Shown here: piece after piece, positions 52,997 to 62,405 of the stretch | How the letters are laid out: each line of letters opens with the position of its first letter | How positions within the stretch are numbered: position 1 is the stretch's first letter | DNA from: [Leptolyngbya] sp. JSC-1 | Lineage (GTDB): Bacteria; Cyanobacteriota; Cyanobacteriia; Elainellales; Elainellaceae | Reading direction: 5' to 3' | Length of the DNA stretch: 64,000 bases | Assembly (NCBI GenBank): GCA_000733415.1 | Contig: KL662191.1 | Coordinates: forward strand, 1,371,932-1,435,931 | The notes under the pieces: model-generated | The model's database searches: none | Told to the model about the DNA's origin: nothing | What the model saw: only the letters and a program-made list of their open reading frames with translations | Position numbers and translations under genes: made by a program

Positions 52997-55900
52997 TTAA
53001 CTCGATGCCAATGTTCCTCCTAGAGCTGCTGCCGCTGCCGACACTAAAGCTGTTGCAAACAGCCACCACGCCGCTACTGCTGCCGCCTTACGGGTTTCTT
53101 CGAGCTGATGTTGCGCCTGTTGTTTGACAGCCTCTAGTCGACGTTGTGCTTCTAGCTGAATCCGCTCAGCTCGCTGTAGCACACCCGTCCGGGCTGCCTC
53201 GATCTGATCGATGATACGGTTAGCGTCGGCTTCGGAAATATCCTCCCGCGAACTCAGCAGCGCCACCAGCGTACCCCGGTCAACCTGACTCAATCGAGAA
53301 CGAAGGGACTCAAACCCAGCCTGCGGATCTTCAAATAACTGTCCGATATCGTGCTTGATGCCGTCGTAGTTCAGCTCTGGCCGCTCTAGCGAATTGAGGT
53401 AGTTGCGAATACGGGCAAAAATGCCATCGATCACAGCCTGAATTCGTGCCTGCACCTGCTTCACCTGCGTCAGCATCTGATCCCGCACCGACTCAATATT
53501 CGAGACAATCCGCTCGGCTTCTTCGGGCGTCATGTCCTGCCGCTGAGATAGCAGGGCAATCAACGTCGAACGATCCATGCGAGACAACCGCTCACCTAGA
53601 CTCTGCACACCCAGCTTCGGCGACTCGACCAGCAATCGCAAATCGCGCTTGATGCCTTCTGGATTCAGCTCTTCCTTGTTGGTTTTGCGCAGATACTCTT
53701 CCAGACCGGCTTCAAAATCAACTACCCGCTGTTGAGTCCGCAACGCTAACCGACGAGGCGAGCGAATGATTTGCTGAATCGATCCTAAAATCTGATCGAT
53801 GGTGCGGTTGACCTGCTCTTCACTTAGATCGGGCCGTTGACTCAGCAAGCGCACCAACGTTTCTCGATCGATTCTAGATAGTCTCCGCCGCAGAGCTAGC
53901 GCGCCTTCTTGCGGATTTTCAAATAGTCGCTTCAGATCGCGCTGAATTCCATCCGGATCGAGTTCCTCTAGGTTGGTACGGCGTAGATAGTCTGCCAAGG
54001 TAGACAAAGTCTGATCGTATTGGTCTTTTACCGTCTGCACTACCGTACTCGGCGCATGCACCACGCTATACCAAGTCGATTCCACCTGATCGAGAATTTG
54101 ATTGATCTCAGCCTCACTCAAGTCTTGCCGTTGATTCAGCAATTGCACCAGCGTATCGCGATCAAACTGGGCCGCCCGATAGCGTAACGCGGTCATTCCT
54201 GTGGCTGGATCGCTAGCCAGAAGCTGCAAATCCCGTTTAATCCCCTCTGGGTTCAGTTCCGATTTGCCGGTGTTGCGCAGATAGGATTCTAGCTGTTGCT
54301 GAAATTCGCTGTAGCGTTGCTTGGCTTGATCCCGGAGTAACTGCGATTCAAACAGCACCTGTTCGCGAGTACGGTCTAAAGCATCCAGAATGGCGTTCCG
54401 CTCTGAGATAGTTAAGTCCTGACGCTTCAGCAAAATTTGCTCCAGCCCAGTACGGTTGTAGCTCGCCAAACGCTGTTGCAGAATTTCGGGTTCTGCATCC
54501 ACATCTTCAATAATGGCTCTAAATGCCGGCAAGGTATCGGGCGAAACCAACTGTTCTTTCGGCGTCACGGTCAGATAAATATCGATGCGCTGCTGCAGGT
54601 CTACCGCAATTTCGCGCTCTCGTGCCGCTTGGGCAGTTGACAGAACCTCCCGCCGCACGGCTTCCAACTGGTCAGCAATTTCCTGAATCCGCGACTGGGT
54701 AAACACTCCCCGCGAAGTCAACAATTCTACAAACCGACGACGATTTAACCGCGAAACAGCTTCAATTACCGCATTAGGATCGGCAGATGGGTCATACAAA
54801 GTATTGCGGAAGTCTCTGTTAATCGAATCCCGATCCATTTCCCAGGAGTAGGTATTCAGCAGATACTGCTCCACATCCGTTTCAATCGGGCTATAGCTCG
54901 GCTGGTCGCTACTGACCTGCCCCACCAACGACTGGGTTTGGTCCGTGACCTGAGCCGCAGTTGATTGCAGCCGCTTCAAAATGCGCCCCAGATCCATATC
55001 GTTGAGATCAGTACGGCCCACCAATAGGCCAATCGCAGTGTTTAGACCAGATTGCAATGTTTGTTGGATCGGGCCAGTCTGAGTTGGATCGGCGGAACTG
55101 GTCTGTTGCTGCCGTTCTGCCAACAGCCGATCTACCTTCGCATTAAGCTCTTCTAACCGCAGTTGCCCTGACTGGGTAGAACGCAGATATTCGACCAATT
55201 CGGCAGTGCTATCCGAGGTTTTGCGCTGGCCCAAGCTTTGCTGCCAAGCTGCTTCCAGTAGATCAGCCAGGCGATTCACTTCTTGTTTTGATAGATCCGT
55301 CCGTTGGCTGATCAGGTTGAGAAAGGTCTGCCGATCGATATGGCGCAATTCCCCTTCTTCCGCCAGTCGGGTTACTTCTGGATCATTAAGTAAACTAGTT
55401 AACTCGCCTTGAATCCGATTTAGATCTAAACCGGGGCGGCGCAAATTCCGGACATAGGTTTCGATTGAATCTCGAATAGTCTCCGAATCGATACCCGCCC
55501 CTAACTCGTTCCGCACCGCTGCTGCTACGGCTTCTGCCGTCGAAACTGCCTGACGTTTGGCAGCCTGTCCACCTAGTGCTGCGGTAGCCGTACCCAATAC
55601 CGCCTGAAAGCCAGAGGTGGCCGCTTGCACCACTGAGCCAATCAGCGAGCCAACCGTGGTAGAGCTAACCCAAACCAACAGCGAAAAGTAGGCGGCCCAA
55701 ATCACCAAACCAACAATTGCTCCTAGGTTGGCGCTAGATAACAGACTCAGCTGCACCGCCAAGTAACAAGCAAAAAACAGAGCGATGCTAACGCTAATCA
55801 GAGTCCAGATGCCGACGCCAAAGCTGATTTTGCGAATTGTGGCCCCCACGCCACTATCGTCGCTGCTAGTGTCTCGACTGCTATCCGAAGAGGATCGGCC

Positions 55901-56137
55901 TCCTAAGAAGGAGATACCCGCAGCAACAGAAAGATTAGTCAGCAGTAGCTGGATCGCAAATGCCAACAAAATTCCTGAAACCAGGGCAATGAAAAATTGC
56001 GGTCCTGAAAACAGAACCGACGCAGCTTCAGGTGTACCGATGGCAGGGCCGGGTGCTCCTATTCCAGGAGTCGTGACCTGTGCTAGTTGTGCTCCCCATC
56101 TCTCTGCACCTAGTGACACTAATATGCTTAAGTTCAT
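52997..56137 (-). CDS. Large membrane protein with seven helical repeats
   Basis: This 1,046-residue protein is not in a family I can name. The N-terminal 230 residues hold several membrane helices (FFIALVSGILLAFAIQLLLT, IWTLISVSIALFFACYLAVQ, LGAIVGLVIWAAYFSLLVWV). Then come seven repeats of about 80-100 residues with the pattern YLRxTxxxELxPxGIKRDLxxL, a short acidic segment, a DRxTLVxLLSQRxDLSExEAN motif, and IxxQIExxxxxVL. Repeats four to seven are most alike. The repeats are rich in predicted amphipathic helix, and a single membrane helix (WWLFATALVSAAAAALGG) closes the protein. I choose the ATG at 56137, preceded by AGGAGAGGAT; a longer frame to 56200 lacks this. An envelope-spanning or tethering role is only inference. 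Confidence 0.75.
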   Translation of the reverse strand: MNLSILVSLGAERWGAQLAQVTTPGIGAPGPAIGTPEAASVLFSGPQFFIALVSGILLAFAIQLLLTNLSVAAGISFLGGRSSSDSSRDTSSDDSGVGATIRKISFGVGIWTLISVSIALFFACYLAVQLSLLSSANLGAIVGLVIWAAYFSLLVWVSSTTVGSLIGSVVQAATSGFQAVLGTATAALGGQAAKRQAVSTAEAVAAAVRNELGAGIDSETIRDSIETYVRNLRRPGLDLNRIQGELTSLLNDPEVTRLAEEGELRHIDRQTFLNLISQRTDLSKQEVNRLADLLEAAWQQSLGQRKTSDSTAELVEYLRSTQSGQLRLEELNAKVDRLLAERQQQTSSADPTQTGPIQQTLQSGLNTAIGLLVGRTDLNDMDLGRILKRLQSTAAQVTDQTQSLVGQVSSDQPSYSPIETDVEQYLLNTYSWEMDRDSINRDFRNTLYDPSADPNAVIEAVSRLNRRRFVELLTSRGVFTQSRIQEIADQLEAVRREVLSTAQAAREREIAVDLQQRIDIYLTVTPKEQLVSPDTLPAFRAIIEDVDAEPEILQQRLASYNRTGLEQILLKRQDLTISERNAILDALDRTREQVLFESQLLRDQAKQRYSEFQQQLESYLRNTGKSELNPEGIKRDLQLLASDPATGMTALRYRAAQFDRDTLVQLLNQRQDLSEAEINQILDQVESTWYSVVHAPSTVVQTVKDQYDQTLSTLADYLRRTNLEELDPDGIQRDLKRLFENPQEGALALRRRLSRIDRETLVRLLSQRPDLSEEQVNRTIDQILGSIQQIIRSPRRLALRTQQRVVDFEAGLEEYLRKTNKEELNPEGIKRDLRLLVESPKLGVQSLGERLSRMDRSTLIALLSQRQDMTPEEAERIVSNIESVRDQMLTQVKQVQARIQAVIDGIFARIRNYLNSLERPELNYDGIKHDIGQLFEDPQAGFESLRSRLSQVDRGTLVALLSSREDISEADANRIIDQIEAARTGVLQRAERIQLEAQRRLEAVKQQAQHQLEETRKAAAVAAWWLFATALVSAAAAALGGTLASS

Positions 56138-56526
56138 ATCCTCTCCTATGCGCCAACAATTCGCTCCAACAGAAATCGCCGTAATCAGCAACAAGCGCAC
56201 CTCTGTAAAACCTGATATGTCTTTAGTCTAAAATTCGCTTGAATCATTGGCTTTAGCATCTTTCTCAAGAGAGAAACCCTCTGATTTTGCTCGAACTGAT
56301 AAAACTCCAAACACTGTTAGCTATAGACACAAAGCAGCTTTCCGGAGAGATACCATCAAATTGCGGATCTGACGGTTCGGCAATTCTGCCATCCGAGAGA
56401 GGTTGAGTTGCAGCAATCTGCCTACATTACAGAGCAATACAGAGCAATAGCAACCAGACTGGCTGATCGATTTTGGTCAGTTCATTGATGACTGATGTTA
56501 GACATAGAATTCAGGAGAAAGCTACG
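56138..56526. other. Intergenic region, no gene seen
   Basis: This separates divergent genes (seven-repeat protein on the minus strand, chaB on the plus strand) and should hold both promoters. A small direct repeat ACAGAGCAATA occurs near 56430-56452. No RNA gene or terminator was recognised. Confidence 0.3.
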
Positions 56527-56781
56527 ATGCTGACACTAGAGAATTTGCCGCAAGATGTCAAAGAGTCCCTACCGCAGGAAGCCCAGAGAATGTATTTGGC
56601 TGCCTATAACAGCTTTCTAGAAAACAGCAAGGATGAACAAGCCGCTGCTCGTGTAGCATGGCAAACCATCGAAATGAATGAACATTACACCCGTGGTGAA
56701 GATGGCAAGTGGCATCGACGTAAGCCGGAAGAAGATGGCGGTGCTGGTGACAAAGCACTTGGTGTCGCTCCTCAGAGCTAA
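56527..56781 (+). CDS. chaB: ChaB family protein
   Basis: This 84-residue protein has the ChaB motifs NLPQDVKESLPQEAQRMYLA and AARVAWQTIEMNEHY. It ends with a charged, glycine-rich tail. ChaB is associated with cation transport regulation in E. coli, but its activity is unknown. AGGAGAAAGCTACG precedes the ATG, which decides this start over 56473. Confidence 0.85.
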   Translation: MLTLENLPQDVKESLPQEAQRMYLAAYNSFLENSKDEQAAARVAWQTIEMNEHYTRGEDGKWHRRKPEEDGGAGDKALGVAPQS

Positions 56782-57232
56782 TTGACCAACGAACTAATTG
56801 ACCGGAAAAGTTTGGGACGACCAAGCTGAACTAGCCAGGATTGGTGTTGCTGAATATAGAGTTTTGTCCCTTCCTCCACTCATAGCCCCACGGTATCCAG
56901 GTCGTGGTATCCAGACGAGTATCTCCGCAAGGGGAAAATCATCACTCTCTATAGGGATATTGGAAAAGGGATCTGGCCAAAAGCTCTAGCCCCAGCGATT
57001 TATACTCTAATTCAGCAACGCCTTCTCACGTCCCTCTGAACCAAGTGAAAAGAAGATCGGGTTGTCAGAGTTCTCAACTAAGAACTGCCCTACTCCCCTG
57101 GTTTTGATGAACAACCTTACCAACCATATCCAGACGCGACTTCACCCCCCGTAAAGCAGCCCATTATACGGTGTAGAAAGGTCAGCTGATTCAGCTAAAG
57201 TAGTTATATGGTTCAGCAAGGTGACATCAATA
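56782..57232. other. Intergenic region, no gene seen
   Basis: About 450 bases with no supported gene. A CCGTA/TACGG stem around 57149-57170 could be a weak hairpin. This region should contain the promoter of the glycan cluster that follows. Confidence 0.3.
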
Positions 57233-58534
57233 ATGGCATTTGAACAGCAAGGAAGTCTCGCGACCAAGAGCATTGAATTACGTCAAAAGTTAAATGCCTT
57301 ATTAGAAGCACGCGACTCTAATGCTGCTATTCAATCCGAGCAAATTATTTTCGATCGCTTAACCTCTTCGGAACTAACACTACTGAATGCGGACGTAATC
57401 GTAACCGCCAATGAAGTTAATCAGCGACATGGAACTGGAGTTTTAATTAATAAGATCTTTGGTAACTGTGCAAATATTTTTTCAATTCGTGCTCACAATC
57501 ATTATGATGCAGAGCATGATTTCGGCGATCTGAGTGCTGTTATATCGGTACAGGAACTCAGCCGTAAAAATGTATTTTCCAATGTTTTACAAGCTTTTGC
57601 TCAGTGTACGCCTCGTCAGGTAATTTGCATTCCGTTTGATCCAGATGAGATTCTAATTGCGATTGCGATTAAGGAATTGTTTGATGTGCCCCTCTGCATG
57701 TACATCATGGATGACAACAATATCTATGCCAAAGGCATTCCTGATCCCCTGATGCAAGAAGCACTGACTAAGTCCTCACTACGATTGGCAATTTCCCCAG
57801 AGTTACAGCAAGCCTATCAACACAAATACGACCTCAAATTCTGGCTTCTGCCTCCGGTAGTTACAGGCGAATTGATTCACACTGACATAGACACGGTCCC
57901 AAAACCGCGCAATCCCAAAACCGGAATTATTGTTGGCAACATTTGGGGGCAACGCTGGCTAGACTTGCTGCGGCAGACTGTCAAAGGCTCTGGTATTACG
58001 ATTCACTGGTACTGTAATGCAGCGTCTAAAAGCCGATGGTTGCAGTTTGACCCCACTGAACTAGCACAAGATGGCATTTTCTTTCGCGATCCGCTGCCCG
58101 AACCCGAACTGGCCGAGAAGCTGAAAGAATATGCCTTTGCCGTTCTGCCTTCTGGAGTTTTTGACAGCACAGAAACTGAAAATAATCAGGCAGTAGCGAA
58201 GCTTAGTTTACCAACGAAGGTGCCGTTTATCACGGCAACATCGAATACGCCAATCCTTGTCCTGGGGAGCCGGGAGTCTGCTGCCGCCCGTTTTGTGGAA
58301 CGCTTCAATTTAGGCATCATTTGCGACTACCATCCCAACAGTTTTCAGCAGACGATCGAACAGATTACGCGCTCAGAGATGCAAACATTGCTGCGGCAGA
58401 ATGCGCAGACGATTGCTCCTTCCTTCTCAGATGCAGGTATTGCCCAGTGGATTTTTCAGTCGCTTCAACGAGGTGAACCAATTGACCATCGTTTTGAACA
58501 GTTCATATCGCCTCTAGAATCTACCGAATACTAA
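57233..58534 (+). CDS. GT-B-like glycosyltransferase, unrecognised family (single unit)
   Basis: This 433-residue protein is homologous to each half of the 802-residue protein at 59931. Shared landmarks are ANEVNQRHGTGVLINKIFGN (Gly-rich loop), FSIRAHNHYDAEHDFGDLS, a central VPLCMYIMDDNNIYAKGIPD (near residue 157), KFWLLPPVV, IIVGNIWGQRWLDLLRQ, and the C-terminal AKLSLPTKVPFITATSNTPI with SRESAAARFVERF. The Gly-rich N-terminal loop, the GNIW strand at the start of the second half, and a late sugar-nucleotide-site-like segment suggest a GT-B glycosyltransferase. This is inference from motif layout. The ATG at 57233 follows AAGGTGA by 9 bases. Confidence 0.6.
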   Translation: MAFEQQGSLATKSIELRQKLNALLEARDSNAAIQSEQIIFDRLTSSELTLLNADVIVTANEVNQRHGTGVLINKIFGNCANIFSIRAHNHYDAEHDFGDLSAVISVQELSRKNVFSNVLQAFAQCTPRQVICIPFDPDEILIAIAIKELFDVPLCMYIMDDNNIYAKGIPDPLMQEALTKSSLRLAISPELQQAYQHKYDLKFWLLPPVVTGELIHTDIDTVPKPRNPKTGIIVGNIWGQRWLDLLRQTVKGSGITIHWYCNAASKSRWLQFDPTELAQDGIFFRDPLPEPELAEKLKEYAFAVLPSGVFDSTETENNQAVAKLSLPTKVPFITATSNTPILVLGSRESAAARFVERFNLGIICDYHPNSFQQTIEQITRSEMQTLLRQNAQTIAPSFSDAGIAQWIFQSLQRGEPIDHRFEQFISPLESTEY

Positions 58535-58719
58535 AGCCCTTCGCTAGAGAAATTCAGGCTAACGTCCCTGACTAAAGCATTATGGGCTAGTTGAATGTGC
58601 TACATCGGTGCATTTTGCTCCAGAAGGATGGTCTTTCACTAGTAAAAGACTTTTGGTGAATGACCGAAAGTTGTAAAATAGTCCAGTTTTACAGAACCGG
58701 ATCTGAGGAGTGAAGGTGC

Positions 58720-59781
58720 ATGTCCACGGTTATTATTACTGGTTCAGCCGGTCTAATCGGCTCGGAATCAGTTCGATTCTTCGCCAATTTGGGATTCAAC
58801 ATCGTGGGTATCGATAATGACATGCGAGCCTACTTTTTTGGCGAGAAAGCTTCTACAGTTTGGAACCGCAATCTGTTGAAAGACACCTATGGCGATCAAT
58901 ATCAGCACTATGATGCCGACATTCGCAATCGTGAGCAGATTGAGGCTATTTTCAAAACCTATTCTTCAGAGATCAATCTGATCATCCATACAGCAGCGCA
59001 ACCTTCCCATGATTGGGCTGCTAGTGATCCCCATGTTGATTTCACTGTCAATGCTAACGGTACGCTAGTCCTGCTAGAAGCGACTCGCCAGTGCTGTCCC
59101 CATGCTGTTTTTATTTTTACTTCTACAAACAAAGTTTACGGTGACACACCTAACTTTTTACCGCTAGAGGAATTAGAAACTCGTTGGGAAATTTCTCCTG
59201 AGCATCCCTACTACATTGGAATTGATGAATCAATGTCAATTGACAATTCCAAGCATTCGCTGTTTGGAGCATCCAAAGTAGCCGCCGATGTTTTAGTACA
59301 AGAGTACGGCAAGTACTTCACGATGAAAACAGCCAGCTTTCGAGGAGGGTGTTTGACCGGCCCGGCCCATTCGGGTGCAAAACTACACGGGTTCCTAGCC
59401 TATCTAATGCAGTGCACCATCACTGGACAGCCCTACACAATTTTTGGCTACAAAGGCAAACAGGTGCGGGACAATATCCATAGCTTCGACCTCGTCAATG
59501 CGTTCTACCACTTCTACCAAAATCCTCGCTGTGGGGAAGTTTACAACATAGGCGGCTCCCGCTATAGCAACTGTTCTATGCTGGAGGCTATCTCAATTTG
59601 TGAAGAATTGACCGGCAAAAAGCTCAGTTACACCTATACTGACGATAATCGTTCCGGTGACCATATTTGGTATATTTCTGACGTTAGAAAGTTTCAGCAG
59701 CACTACCCAGACTGGCAGTACAAATATACTTTGCAAGATATTTTGCAAGACATCTATACTGCTCAAGCGCAGCGTTTTTAG
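58720..59781 (+). CDS. RfbE/CDP-paratose 2-epimerase-like SDR (NAD-dependent epimerase)
   Basis: This 353-residue extended short-chain dehydrogenase has the NAD motif VIITGSAGLIGSESVRFF. HTAAQPSHDWAASDPHVDFT and FIFTSTNKVYGDTPNFLP mark the RfbE-like sugar-nucleotide epimerase group. At the usual Tyr-x3-Lys active site the sequence is LFGASKVAADVLVQEYG, so Tyr is replaced by Phe; this may be a feature of the subfamily. RGGCLTGPAHSGAKLHGFLA and GKQVRDNIHS follow as substrate loops. It likely makes a nucleotide sugar for the neighbouring transferases. GAGGAG precedes the ATG. Confidence 0.82.
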   Translation: MSTVIITGSAGLIGSESVRFFANLGFNIVGIDNDMRAYFFGEKASTVWNRNLLKDTYGDQYQHYDADIRNREQIEAIFKTYSSEINLIIHTAAQPSHDWAASDPHVDFTVNANGTLVLLEATRQCCPHAVFIFTSTNKVYGDTPNFLPLEELETRWEISPEHPYYIGIDESMSIDNSKHSLFGASKVAADVLVQEYGKYFTMKTASFRGGCLTGPAHSGAKLHGFLAYLMQCTITGQPYTIFGYKGKQVRDNIHSFDLVNAFYHFYQNPRCGEVYNIGGSRYSNCSMLEAISICEELTGKKLSYTYTDDNRSGDHIWYISDVRKFQQHYPDWQYKYTLQDILQDIYTAQAQRF

Positions 59782-59930
59782 AGCTTGTCGTTTCAGCTCA
59801 ACAACTTTAACTCAACAATGTTTGATGTACTTCTACCAAGCTAAATGAGCTATGGTGCATTAGACAACGTGGATCAAGCAAACTAGATTAACAAACCGAA
59901 AATTTGCCCTGCATGGATTGCAGTTGAATT

Positions 59931-62339
59931 ATGAATACGTTGACCCAACAGGCACAGCTACGGCAAAAACTCTCGGCTCGGCTTGAGCAATTGAGAACAG
60001 CTCAGCAAAAACCTCAACTCGATGCAATTGTGACCCACTGTGAGATCAACGAACGGCAAGGCGTAGGCATTTTGCTACAGCGAATTGGCGAACAGAACCA
60101 AGACGTTTTGACTATCCGCTCCCACAATCTTTATGATGGTGTACAGGACTTTGGTAGATTCAATTTCTGCTTAAAACACGATAGCCAAAATCAGTTTTAT
60201 ATCCTCAATCGGGTCAGCCAGGCACTCAAGGGGCACCAGATTAAAAGAATTCTGTCAGTGCCTTATTTTACAGATGATGTTCTCTCTACAATTGCTCTCA
60301 AAGATTTGTACGACGTCCCCCTGTGCACATATTTGATGGACGATCAAAATATTTATGCCAGAAATATTCCTGATCAGTATATTCGAGAACTGCTAGCAAA
60401 ATCAGATCTCTGCCTAGGCATTTCCAGAGAGCTATGTCAGGCGTATCAGCAAAAATATCAGGTCCAATTCTGGTGGTTGCCACCAGTCATCCCAGGCAAA
60501 TTTATTCACCCTCACCCTCAACTGTTGTCACCAGATCGTTTAGCAACTCAGCGCGGAATTATTGTCGGCAATATTTGGAGTCCAGCTTGGCTAAATCGAC
60601 TTCGCGGTCTGACACGAACCACAAGCATTCCCTTAGATTGGTATGGCAAGCCCAATCGAAACTGGCTGAAATTTGAAGACCATGAGCTTCAGCAAGACGG
60701 AATTACTTTTCGGGGTTATTTACCCGAAACCGAACTAGTGACACCGTTGCGTCAAGCTCCCTATGCTGTAGTGCCTACAGGGGCAGGCAATGATGATGAC
60801 GACAGACCTGAAATTGCTAAGCTCAGCCTACCTTCACGAATCAGTTTTATTACTGCCGCCGGAAATACTCCTATTCTTGTGGTGGGTCGGCGCGATAGTG
60901 TAGCGGCCAAATTTGTTGAAGAGTTTGAGATCGGCGTCGTCTGCAGCTACGATGCAGATGAGTTTCAGGACGCAGTCGAATACCTCTGTTCTGCTCAAGT
61001 GCAGCAGATTATGCGTGGTCGGATCGCCGAGTTAGCCAGCGCCCTCTCAGCGGATGGCATTGGTGAATGGATTTGGAATTCGCTGGCCCACGGTAGACCG
61101 ATCAACACTCGCTTTGAAAATCTCAAGCCTCGCCATCAAAATCTGACAGCTGCGAATCAACGCTTGCCCCAGTTCAAGCAAAAACTAACCGATGCTAGTG
61201 TCATTATTACCCTCAACGAAGTAACCGAAAAGCATGGTACTGGAGCGTTGGTGAACCGCATTTTTGCCGGAACACCTCGTGTTTTTTCAATTCGCTCCCA
61301 CAACCACTATGGCGCAGACCACCAGTTTGGCGATGTCAGTGTTCAGTTGTCGCAACGTGACTGCACCCGTCATCAAGCGTTTCAAAACATCCTCAATGCG
61401 TTGCGAGGTTGCACGGTTGCACGGGCGTTTTGCGTGCCCTATGCTCCGGACGATTTGATCTCGTCTATTGCAGTTAAGGAGCTGTTTGATGTGCCGCTAG
61501 GCACCTACATCATGGACGATCAGAATATTGTCGTCAAAAGTATTCCCGATCCGCTCATGCTGGAGTTTCTCAGTAAATGCTCAGTTCGATTTGCTACCCA
61601 TCCTGAACTCAGAGATGCTTACGAAGCTAAATATAATCTCAAATTTTGGCTACTGCCTGCTATCGTGCAAGAGGTTTTGATTAATCGAACCTTGCACCAA
61701 CCCAAACCGGAATTAGTAGCAAGCAAAACGGGCGTATTAATTGGCAGTATTTGGAGTAAAAACTGGTTTGAAATGCTGCAACAGGCCGCCCAAGGAGCCA
61801 ACATCTACCTCGATTGGTTTGGACACAATCAATATTACTGGTTGAAAGAACCCCTGGAAAGTATTCGCCAAAAGGGGATTACCTCCCACGGCATCTTACC
61901 TGAACCCGAACTGGCTGAGCGACTCAAATCCTACCCCTATGTGATTGTGCCAACCGGCACTTTGGATGAACGCGACGACCGTCAGGAACTTTCCCGCCTC
62001 AGCCTACCCGGACGCATTATTTTTGCGATGGCAACCGCTGGAACACCCGTGATTATCCTGGGCAGTCCCAAGACAGGGGCGGCTCGATTCGTACAGCGAT
62101 TTGGCATCGGGACAGTCTGTGACTATGATGCTGACCAACTGCGAGCAGCCGTTGAATATGTCACGACGCCAACAGTTCAGCGCCAAATGCGTGAACAAGC
62201 CCTAGCCGCTGGTCCACAGTTTTCTGCCGTTGGGATTCGAGACTGGGTTTGGAACTCTCTAGCTAAGGGCGAGCCATCCGATCAGCGTTTCGAGCAACTA
62301 TTTCCCGATCTACCGGATGATTCCCGACCTACCGGATGA
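59931..62339 (+). CDS. Tandem-duplicated GT-B-like glycosyltransferase (two fused units)
   Basis: This 802-residue protein is built from two full copies of the fold seen at 57233. The marker MDDQNI falls near residues 135 and 526, about 391 residues apart. Both copies keep the SIRSHNHY/TIRSHNLY segment, FWWLPPVI or FWLLPAIV, IIVGNIWSPAWLNRLR or VLIGSIWSKNWFEML, and the C-terminal AKLSLPSRISFITAAGNTPI or SRLSLPGRIIFAMATAGTPV. The second copy resembles the single-unit protein more closely. If these are transferases, two linked activities could add alternating sugars. The family is unrecognised. Confidence 0.6.
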   Translation: MNTLTQQAQLRQKLSARLEQLRTAQQKPQLDAIVTHCEINERQGVGILLQRIGEQNQDVLTIRSHNLYDGVQDFGRFNFCLKHDSQNQFYILNRVSQALKGHQIKRILSVPYFTDDVLSTIALKDLYDVPLCTYLMDDQNIYARNIPDQYIRELLAKSDLCLGISRELCQAYQQKYQVQFWWLPPVIPGKFIHPHPQLLSPDRLATQRGIIVGNIWSPAWLNRLRGLTRTTSIPLDWYGKPNRNWLKFEDHELQQDGITFRGYLPETELVTPLRQAPYAVVPTGAGNDDDDRPEIAKLSLPSRISFITAAGNTPILVVGRRDSVAAKFVEEFEIGVVCSYDADEFQDAVEYLCSAQVQQIMRGRIAELASALSADGIGEWIWNSLAHGRPINTRFENLKPRHQNLTAANQRLPQFKQKLTDASVIITLNEVTEKHGTGALVNRIFAGTPRVFSIRSHNHYGADHQFGDVSVQLSQRDCTRHQAFQNILNALRGCTVARAFCVPYAPDDLISSIAVKELFDVPLGTYIMDDQNIVVKSIPDPLMLEFLSKCSVRFATHPELRDAYEAKYNLKFWLLPAIVQEVLINRTLHQPKPELVASKTGVLIGSIWSKNWFEMLQQAAQGANIYLDWFGHNQYYWLKEPLESIRQKGITSHGILPEPELAERLKSYPYVIVPTGTLDERDDRQELSRLSLPGRIIFAMATAGTPVIILGSPKTGAARFVQRFGIGTVCDYDADQLRAAVEYVTTPTVQRQMREQALAAGPQFSAVGIRDWVWNSLAKGEPSDQRFEQLFPDLPDDSRPTG

Positions 62340-62405
62340 GGTAGAGTAGACTGGATACTTAATCATGTTGGTAACCATAGGTCAATTTTTATAGGTCAAT
62401 TTCCA

